From Clostridiales bacterium (GTDB lineage: Bacteria; Bacillota; Clostridia; Peptostreptococcales; BM714): DNA of 12,296 bases. The translations under genes were made by a program, and so were the position numbers. Shown one piece after another: positions 7,263 through 12,296 of this stretch (its first letter is position 1; every line of letters starts with the position of its first letter). The stretch lies in assembly GCA_002869095.1 (NCBI GenBank), contig PKTO01000310.1, positions 1 to 12,296 on the forward strand, read 5' to 3'. Under the pieces are notes generated by a model. The model made no database searches and had not been told where the DNA came from. It was given only the letters and a program-made list of their open reading frames with translations.

Positions 7263-7290
7263 TAGTACCATAAGCTTTCCGGAGGCGCAA
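7262..7290 (-). promoter_or_regulatory. Promoter of the small protein/ferredoxin operon
   Basis: On the minus strand: -35 TTGCGC (7285-7290), a 17-base spacer and -10 TACTAT (7262-7267). The CsoR-like operator follows at once. The start codon is 35 bases beyond the -10 box. Confidence 0.6.
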
Positions 7291-7314
7291 CACGTATGAT
7301 TCAAATAGAAATCC

Positions 7315-7524
7315 CTATTCGAGCGAAATCACTTCATATCCCGCGTCTTCAACTGCAAAACGGAATTCAGAATCTCCAACTTCCCTAGACATTCTCAATT
7401 CGGCTTTTCCCTAGCCAAGGTCTACAATCACACCCAGAACCCCGTCGATTTCACGCAATGCGTTTTCAACCCTCATTTTACAATGTCCGCATGTCATCCC
7501 TTTAATAAAAATTGTCTTTTTCAT
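7315..7524 (-). pseudogene. copZ: CopZ-like copper chaperone gene with in-frame TAG
   Basis: This frame codes for a typical heavy-metal-associated domain: MKKTIFIKGM then TCGHC, VENALREIDGV and, at the end, AVEDAGYEVISLE. CopZ proteins carry Cu(I) to CopA. Codon 38 is TAG (7411-7413), in the position where relatives have Gln, Lys or similar before GKAEL. The reading frame is intact on both sides (69 codons if read through) and a strong AGGAGG precedes the ATG. As read, it gives only a 37-aa fragment lacking two strands of the fold. TAG ends at least three other genes here, so pyrrolysine readthrough is unlikely; a recent nonsense mutation or a sequence error is more likely. Confidence 0.75.
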
Positions 7525-7645
7525 TTTTATCCTCCTATCGATAGATTTCAGCGGGCAGCCGGCAGCAAATACAAAAACGTTCAAAAACCAAATGCATTTC
7601 GGTATTTTTTGCTTTTGTCTTTTCTTTTACTTTTTTGTTTCTTTC

Positions 7646-7737
7646 TTTAAAGCTTTTTCTTTCAACTTTCTACTTTCTACTTTCTGCTTTCTGCTTGCTG
7701 TTCTTTCTTTTCTTCTGGTTTTAAAGCTTTTTCTTTC
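7646..7737. repeat. Pyrimidine-rich tract with 18-bp direct repeat
   Basis: In the 475-bp gap between the CopZ-like gene and copA, bases from about 7600 to 7770 are almost all C/T on the plus strand. An 18-bp unit, TTTAAAGCTTTTTCTTTC, occurs at 7646-7663 and again at 7720-7737. I see no open frame with a ribosome site and no promoter here. Confidence 0.7.
7664..7698. repeat. Heptanucleotide tandem repeat (TACTTTC)
   Basis: Five head-to-tail 7-base units: AACTTTC, TACTTTC, TACTTTC, TGCTTTC, TGCTTGC. Two are identical and the rest differ by one or two bases. This is a simple slippage-type repeat, not a CRISPR array: there are no spacers. Confidence 0.75.
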
Positions 7738-7818
7738 CACTTGTTCCTAACTGCTTTCTACTTTTTGTCAACACCGAAGCCGGTCCTCCACTTCACCACC
7801 TTTTCGCAACATCAGAGC

Positions 7819-7862
7819 GATGAGAATGTTTAGGGTTCAGGCGACCATAAAATCTATGAGCA
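7819..7862. repeat. Degenerate partial copy of the structured element at 7878
   Basis: The run GATGAGAATG, then GGTTCA, GGCG and ATAAAAT matches, in order and with small gaps, GACGAGAATG, AGTTCAAGGCG and ATACAAAT of the next element. It looks like the decayed left part of a second copy in the same direction. Confidence 0.5.
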
Positions 7863-7877
7863 GTATGCTTTCTATAT

Positions 7878-7997
7878 AGACTGACGAGAATGCCTTAGTT
7901 CAAGGCGTCGATACAAATGCGCGAGTGCGCGTATTTCTAATACGCAATCGAGAGAGTTGTTGATGACAACGCAGAAATCAGGCATTCTCGTCAGTCT
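7878..7997. repeat. Structured intergenic element with 17-bp terminal inverted repeats
   Basis: Perfect 17-bp inverted arms at 7878-7894 and 7981-7997 enclose 86 bases. Inside are two smaller hairpins: a 7-bp stem 7929-7935/7939-7945 with a 3-base loop, and a 5-bp stem 7956-7960/7966-7970. The whole can fold as a multi-branched structure. It begins three bases after the copA stop, so the copA transcript would end in it, but no U-run marks it as a terminator. It codes for no protein. It may be a dispersed intergenic repeat (a MITE-like element) or a structured RNA end. Confidence 0.65.
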
Positions 7998-7999
7998 GA

Positions 8000-10453
8000 T
8001 TATGGTTTGAACTTTCGCAAGCGCAATGCATTCCCCACAACCGAAACACTGCTCATTGACATTGCAGCGGCCGCTATCATCGGATTTAGAAGAGGCCCTC
8101 CGAAAAGATGGAGAAGTCCTGCCGCTATCGGTATGCCCGCCGTATTGTATGCAAATGCCCAGAAAAGATTCTGTTTGATGTTTCCGATCGTGCTCCTGCT
8201 TAGCTTTACGGCTGTAACCACATCTGTGATTCTGCTGTGCATCAAAACGATGTCGGCCGATTCCATTGCCACATCCGTGCCGCTCCCGATTGCTATTCCT
8301 ATGTCGGCCTGCGCCAAGGCGGGGGCGTCGTTTATTCCGTCACCAACCATAGCCACGGTCTTTCCCTGTTTTTGAAGCTTTTTGATTTCCTCCGCCTTGT
8401 CGCCCGGAAGCACTTCCGCAAGCACCGATTTTATGCCCGCCTTGTCCGCTATAGCCAAAGCGGTTTTCCTGTTGTCTCCTGTTATCATGTATACATCTAT
8501 GCCCAGTCCGGAAAGTTCGCCAACCGCGCTTGCGCTGTCTTCCTTTATTACATCGGCAATACCGAAAACGCCTTCAACCGAGCTGTTTACAGAACATATT
8601 ACGGGAGTCTTTCCCTCCGAGGAAAATGCTTCAAGAACTTCCTCGATTTCATTTTCAAGCCTTATGCCCTTGTCATTGAAAAACTTTGCGTTTCCAATCA
8701 AAATGCTTTTGCCTTCGACTTCTGCTTCTATACCCTTTCCAGTGAAGGAGTTGAATGTTTCAGGCCTCGCGAGTCCCAATTCCCTGTCTTCGGCTTTTTT
8801 TACTATTGCGTCGCCAAGAGGATGTTCGGAAACTTTCTCAGCCGAAGCTGCAAGCCTGAGAACTTCAGATTCATCCATGCCGCCGAAAAATGCCATGTCG
8901 GTCACTTCCGGCTCTCCTTTCGTTATGGTTCCGGTCTTGTCGAAGACTATGGCATCAATCTTGTGGACGGTTTCAAGGGCGCCTCCGCTTTTGATGAGGA
9001 CACCGTAATCCGCGCCTTTGCCTGTTCCAACCATTATTGCCGTAGGAGTTGCAAGCCCAAGTGCGCATGGACATGCTATTACGAGAACGGAGATGAATAT
9101 GGTCAGAGAGAACACGGCTCCTTCTCCTGAAACATACCATGCCAATCCAGATAAAACAGCCACCGCCATCACCGCAGGAACGAAATATCCCGAGATGATA
9201 TCCGCAAGCCTTGCAATCGGAGCCTTGCTGCCTTGAGCTTCCTCAACCAGCTTTATTATTTGAGACAGGACCGTGTCTTTTCCCACTTTTTCTGCCGCAA
9301 ATACCAGGCTGCCGTTCTTGTTTATGCTTGCGCCTATGACCCGATCCCCTGAATTTTTCTCGACCGGAAGGCTTTCACCTGTAAGCATAGACTCGTCGAC
9401 TGAAGAATGGCCGCTTACGACTATTCCATCGACAGGTATCCTTTCTCCGGGCTTTACAACAATAATGTCCCCACTTTCCACCTCCCCAATCGGAATTTCA
9501 ATCTCCGAGTCGCCGTGGAGGACTGTGGCGTGCTTGGGCTGAAGGCCCGCCAATTTTTTGATTGCTTCGGAAGCCTTTCCCTTCGAACGCGTTTCAAGAA
9601 ACTTGCCAAAAAGAATCAATGTTATTATTGTCGCGGCAGTCTCGAAGTACAGCTGCGATGCATATGAAACATCTCCCGAAGAAATCCGCAACAGCGCATA
9701 CACACCATATAAGAATGCGGCGCTGGTACCCAATGCAATCAGAGAATCCATGTTCGGACTGCCCTTTGCAAGAGTCCTGAAACCCACAATATAGAATCTG
9801 TATCCTGCTCCCATCACAGGGATGACAAGCAGGAGTTGAGCAATTGCAAAATTCATTGGATTGGTCATTGGACTCAGCGCATCCGGAATGGGCATGCCAA
9901 GCATATGCCCCATCGCTATATAGAGAAGCGGCAGTGTGAACATGACAGATACCGCAAGCTTTGTTTTCATTATGCGTATTTCTTTGTCTTTCCTTTCCTT
10001 GTCGGCATCATGTTCTTCCGATTCCCGCTCTATTTCGAGCGGTTTGTAGCCTGCCTTTCTGATTGCAGCCTTAATTTCGGAAAGCCTCACGACATTTCCG
10101 TCATATGCAACCGTGACCTTTTCCACCGCCAGATTGACATCAGCGGATTCTATTCCAGAAAGCTTGTTGACCGCCCGGTCAACCGCCGCCGCGCAGGATG
10201 CTCAGGTCATTCCTTCCACAGGAATGACGACTTTCCTTGTATCCTTGTCCTCGTAGGCTCTGTAGCCGGCTTTCATGACTGCCCCGAATATTGTTTCCTG
10301 GTCCAAAAGGTTTTCATCATATTCGATTGTCATCTTGCCGGTGGCAAGATTGACTTCCGACTTCGCAACGCCTTCCAGTTTCCCGGTTGCCTTTTCTACG
10401 GCTGCCGAACAAGCCGAACATGTCATGCCGTCTATCCTGAATGTTTTTTTCAC
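8000..10453 (-). CDS. copA: CopA, copper-exporting P1B-type ATPase; in-frame TGA read as possible selenocysteine
   Basis: Read through one TGA (codon 84, 10202-10204), this gives 817 aa, a normal length for a two-HMA CopA. HMA1 has GMTCSAC (Cys12, Cys15). HMA2 has GMT-TGA-ASC, where the TGA replaces the first metal-binding Cys. Next come eight predicted membrane segments, TGE (358-360), CPC (461-463), the phosphorylated Asp505 in DKTGT, HP (544-545) and GDGIND (704-709). A YN pair (769-770) and MSMSS (798-802) are marks of Cu(I) pumps. The GTG at 10453 is chosen because GAGG lies 7 bases before it. No other stop or frameshift interrupts the frame, and no ribosome site serves a restart after the TGA. 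If the TGA is a true stop, the gene makes an 83-aa HMA protein only. Confidence 0.82.
10166..10204 (-). promoter_or_regulatory. Candidate bacterial SECIS element with its TGA codon
   Basis: In the copA mRNA, TGA (10204-10202) is followed by 18 bases and then a perfect 7-bp stem, GTTGACC (10183-10177) and GGTCAAC (10172-10166), with a GGGC loop. The loop starts 25 bases after the TGA and opens with GG. As I recall, bacterial SECIS elements need an apical loop 16-37 bases after the UGA with a G among its first two bases, so distance and loop both fit. SelB and SelC are not in the window. Confidence 0.55.
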
Positions 10454-10549
10454 AGTCACACCTCACTTTTTCGCCTCTTGAATATCTACCCCATTCGGCC
10501 GGCTGTATTCAGGCCAGTCGAATCCCCTGCCATAATAAGGTCCATTATG

Positions 10550-10585
10550 AAAATTCCCGCAAATTCAATTATTTGCCGGGATTTT
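10550..10585 (-). terminator. Hairpin at the end of the 8-oxoguanine glycosylase gene
   Basis: Arms 10550-10564 and 10571-10585 pair with one bulged base on each side; TTTT follows on the minus strand. It overlaps the TGA of the glycosylase gene and probably ends that transcript before copA. Confidence 0.55.
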
Positions 10586-11451
10586 CATTTGCCTATGCTG
10601 TTCTGCCTTGCGTAGTGGAAAAGGTATTGCTGCGCAAAGCCCTTCAAATCACCGAAGTAAGCCTCTGCAAAAGCGCTTATTTCTTCGGGACTGCTTTTTT
10701 TGTGGAGATAAAAGTATTCCATAGTCCTTCTCACCCATACGTCCACCGGGAAGGTGTCCATCTTTTTCATAGAAAAAAGAAGTATGCAGTCCGAAACCTT
10801 GGGTCCTACGCCGTTGAGCCTTATGAGTTCACTCCTGGCGTCTTCCGTGTCGAGCCCGCAAACCGACTCTAGCCATCCGCTGTTTCCCGAAACGGCCCTT
10901 GCAGCCTTAAGGATGTACTTGTCCCTGTAGCCGGCACCGCAGACCCTTATGTCCTCCTCATCCAAAGATGAAATGACTGAGGCTTCTGGAAATCCATACC
11001 TCATCTTGCCCTTGTATTCACCCAGCTCCGGCCCATACCTTTCACTGAGGTTTTCAACTATGCCCTTTATTCTGGCTACCCCATTGTTAGCCGATATGAT
11101 AAAGGAGACCAGTGTCTCCCACGGATCCTGATTCAGTATTCTCATGCCGCGACCGAAAGCCACAGCATTTTCCATTGTTTCATCGAGCTTCGAAAGTTGT
11201 TTTTCTATTTCCGAATAATCCCGCTTAAGATCGAAGTAATTTTCCCAAACAGCCTCAAAGTCCCCTTCGACTATATTGTCGAAAACGATTTTTTCCCCAT
11301 CCTTGAGCACATTCAGCACTTTCCCATGGGCGACACCCGTGTAGCTTCCATCGTCTTCCCTGTTCCACCTGAAACACTGTCCGCACTCGAAAATGTGTCT
11401 GGGTTCGAAATCCGGTATTGTCACTTCCAATTTATTTTTGTCAGATTTCAT
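10585..11451 (-). CDS. ogg: 8-oxoguanine DNA glycosylase/AP lyase, OGG1-type
   Basis: A 288-aa base-excision repair enzyme that removes 8-oxoguanine from DNA and nicks the strand. The N-terminal domain has GQCFRW (24-29), as in OGG1. The HhH-GPD domain carries the hairpin LNGVGPKVSDC with catalytic Lys218 and, further on, PVDVWV with Asp237. FIISANNGVARIKG (117-130) is also typical. The ATG at 11451 has AAGGA upstream; an overlapping ATG four bases earlier is out of frame. The gene follows the FmdB-type gene by 50 bases with no terminator seen between them, so the two are probably cotranscribed from the CsoR-like-regulated promoter. Confidence 0.9.
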   Translation of the reverse strand: MKSDKNKLEVTIPDFEPRHIFECGQCFRWNREDDGSYTGVAHGKVLNVLKDGEKIVFDNIVEGDFEAVWENYFDLKRDYSEIEKQLSKLDETMENAVAFGRGMRILNQDPWETLVSFIISANNGVARIKGIVENLSERYGPELGEYKGKMRYGFPEASVISSLDEEDIRVCGAGYRDKYILKAARAVSGNSGWLESVCGLDTEDARSELIRLNGVGPKVSDCILLFSMKKMDTFPVDVWVRRTMEYFYLHKKSSPEEISAFAEAYFGDLKGFAQQYLFHYARQNSIGK

Positions 11452-11501
11452 TCATTCAAATCCTTTCTGCAACTTTTTCCCAACGGGAATCAAAAGAGCC
11501 C

Positions 11502-11687
11502 TCAGCCTCCCGATGAAGCATTGCATGCTCCCTTTGATGCGCTCTTCGAAAGAAATCCCGAAACAAGTTTCACGGAATCCTCTTTTCCGCAATACGGGCA
11601 GGTTTTCATTTGGTCTTTCTCGGAAATGGATGACAGCTTGTCGAAAGTCCGGCCGCAGGCTTTGCATCTGTATTCGTAGATAGGCAT
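11502..11687 (-). CDS. FmdB-family zinc ribbon protein
   Basis: A 61-aa protein that opens [15 protein letters not shown] and has a second CxxC (TCPYCG), the four cysteines of a single zinc ribbon. The C-terminal tail is Ser/Gly/Ala-rich. FmdB-type proteins are small putative regulators whose exact role is not settled. The ATG at 11687 is chosen because AGGAGG lies 8 bases upstream; an earlier in-frame GTG lies in that ribosome site. It is the first gene of a unit with the 8-oxoguanine glycosylase. Confidence 0.87.
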   Translation of the reverse strand: MPIYEYRCKACGRTFDKLSSISEKDQMKTCPYCGKEDSVKLVSGFLSKSASKGACNASSGG

Positions 11688-11710
11688 GTGATTCACCTCC
11701 TCATATAGAC

Positions 11711-11737
11711 TTTATACCCCCACAGTGTATGTTTCAA
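11711..11737 (-). promoter_or_regulatory. Probable promoter of the FmdB/ogg unit, holding a CsoR-like site
   Basis: On the minus strand: -35 TTGAAA (11732-11737) and -10 TATAAA (11711-11716), with a short 15-base spacer. Between and over them, 11715-11729 reads TACA-CTGTG-GGGGTA, one base off the TACC-N5-GGGGTA layout seen at 7246-7260. The site would block this promoter if bound. Confidence 0.45.
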
Positions 11738-11756
11738 TATTTTTTTTATTTTTACC

Positions 11757-11780
11757 GAACTTTTTGCCGTTTCATCCGTC
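11757..11780 (+). promoter_or_regulatory. ECF-sigma-like promoter of the PLDc_N/ABC unit
   Basis: GAAC (11757-11760, within CCGAACTTTTT), 16 bases, then CGTC (11777-11780). This is the -35/-10 pattern of many extracytoplasmic-function sigma factors, and the Bacillus sigY promoter, as I recall, has a GAAC/CGTC pair. No good sigma-A promoter is seen. The start codon is 44 bases after CGTC. Confidence 0.45.
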
Positions 11781-11824
11781 ATATGACCGAAAACCAACAA
11801 CAATAACATTTGGGAGGCTATACT

Positions 11825-12034
11825 ATGTTTACTAACCTTACTGTCATTGAAGCGATAAAGCTTTTCGCTCCAATGATAGCAATACAGATCGGTCTTATTG
11901 CTTTCTGCCTGAGACTGCTTGTAAAAAATGACGTACGGACACTTTCAAAACCCTTTTGGGCTATGATAATAATATTCCTTAACATCATAGGCCCTGTGTT
12001 CTATCTGCTTTTCGGGAGGGTTGAAACAAAATGA
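11825..12034 (+). CDS. Small PLDc_N-domain membrane protein (YxlE-like)
   Basis: A 69-aa protein with two membrane segments (about residues 10-30 and 44-61) and the PLDc_N signature toward the end: PFWAMIIIFLNIIGPVFYLLFGR. In Bacillus subtilis, a protein of this type, YxlE, is coded beside the ABC transporter YxlFG in the sigY operon and affects SigY activity. The same order, small protein then ABC ATPase, is seen here. GGGAGG lies 7 bases before the ATG at 11825; an earlier in-frame GTG lies upstream of that site and is less likely. Its TGA overlaps the ATG of the next gene. Confidence 0.83.
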   Translation: MFTNLTVIEAIKLFAPMIAIQIGLIAFCLRLLVKNDVRTLSKPFWAMIIIFLNIIGPVFYLLFGRVETK

Positions 12035-12296
12035 TCTATGCAAAAGGGCTGAATAAAAGCTATGGGCCGCACCATGTGCTTAAGGACTTGTCAATGCATG
12101 TCGAAAAAGGCGAAATATACGGATTCATCGGCAAAAACGGCGCAGGGAAATCGACTGCAATGAATCTGTTTGCAGGCCTTGCCGAATTTGAATCCGGAGA
12201 ATGCCTGATAGCCGGCAAAGCGACAAGCATGCATTCCCGAAAGTCAGGCAAAATAGGATATCTGCCGGAAAATCCCGGATTCTATCAATACATGAC
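12031..12296 (+). CDS. ABC transporter ATP-binding protein, N-terminal part
   Basis: The first 88 codons of an ABC ATPase that runs off the right edge. It starts MIYAKGLNKSYG, has Walker A GKNGAGKST at about residues 40-48, and a Q-loop region, GYLPENPGFY, near 78-87. The EN in place of Q is common in ABC-2 type exporters. The ATGA overlap with the PLDc_N gene shows tight translational coupling. By order it resembles YxlF; the partner permease should lie just outside the window. The exported substrate is unknown. Confidence 0.88.
   Translation, partial: MIYAKGLNKSYGPHHVLKDLSMHVEKGEIYGFIGKNGAGKSTAMNLFAGLAEFESGECLIAGKATSMHSRKSGKIGYLPENPGFYQYM

Noticed and set aside
7411..7413. TAG in the CopZ-like gene as pyrrolysine
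   Set aside because: TAG ends the nitroreductase, L,D-transpeptidase and ferredoxin genes here, so it is an ordinary stop in this genome; the position is also not one linked to Pyl.
7664..7698. Heptad repeats as a CRISPR array
   Set aside because: Units are 7 bases and adjoin each other without spacers; no cas gene is near.
7878..7997. Structured element as a tRNA or simple terminator
   Set aside because: It does not fold as a cloverleaf with tRNA consensus bases, and no U-run follows the outer stem on either strand.
8237..9130. 297-codon plus-strand frame opposite copA
   Set aside because: It mirrors the P-type ATPase coding strand and its translation has no domain character.
8000..10126. 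Separate shorter CopA starting at the GTG at 10126
   Set aside because: No ribosome site precedes that codon, and it would cut the second HMA domain in the middle.
10202..10204. TGA in copA as a general reassigned codon (for example to Trp or Gly)
   Set aside because: TGA ends bioY, the 8-oxoguanine glycosylase, the FmdB-type and the PLDc_N genes normally, and no other gene here has internal TGA.
10481..10490. CsoR half-site (TACCCC) upstream of copA
   Set aside because: The second half, TACC or similar at the proper spacing, is missing.

Overview
The window looks like chromosomal DNA from an anaerobic, low-to-moderate GC Clostridia-type Firmicute. The grounds are strong AGGAGG-type ribosome sites, sigma-A-like promoters, a BirA-type operator on bioY, CsoR-type operators, lipobox lipoproteins, ferredoxin-like proteins, and genes in the style of Bacillus yxlE/yxlF. 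No species can be named from the sequence. Most genes lie on the minus strand.

Layout. (1) 1-2671, minus strand: the start of a truncated lipoprotein gene, then an L,D-transpeptidase lipoprotein and a TM1586-type nitroreductase in a tight pair. (2) 2818-5094, plus strand: a metallo-beta-lactamase/beta-CASP protein and a GNAT acetyltransferase, ended by a bidirectional terminator shared with bioY. (3) 5126-5774: bioY, the biotin ECF transporter substrate-binding subunit, with a BirA-like operator over its -35 box and a second, unexplained 15-bp dyad. (4) 5783-7290: a soluble reductive-dehalogenase-like double [4Fe-4S] protein, then a two-gene unit of a 52-aa small membrane-type protein overlapping a 67-aa ferredoxin-like protein, under a promoter with a CsoR-family operator. 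(5) 7315-10453: a copper locus with a CopZ-like gene broken by TAG, a 475-bp non-coding stretch holding repeats and a structured element, and a full-length CopA copper ATPase. (6) 10585-11687: an OGG1-type 8-oxoguanine glycosylase and an FmdB-type zinc ribbon, with a second CsoR-like site upstream. (7) 11757-12296, plus strand: an ECF-sigma-like promoter, a PLDc_N small membrane protein and the start of an ABC ATPase.

The most notable feature is copA. Its reading frame is interrupted only once, by a TGA exactly where the first metal-binding cysteine of the second HMA domain should be (GMT-TGA-ASC). Eighteen bases downstream is a perfect 7-bp hairpin with a GGGC loop, in the place and shape expected of a bacterial SECIS element. 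The simplest exciting reading is a selenocysteine-containing copper ATPase. A nonsense mutation is the alternative, and the amber codon in the neighbouring CopZ-like gene keeps that alive.

Functionally the centre of the window joins metal handling (CopA, CopZ, CsoR-type sites) with iron-sulfur proteins. The flanks hold envelope, vitamin-uptake and DNA-repair genes.
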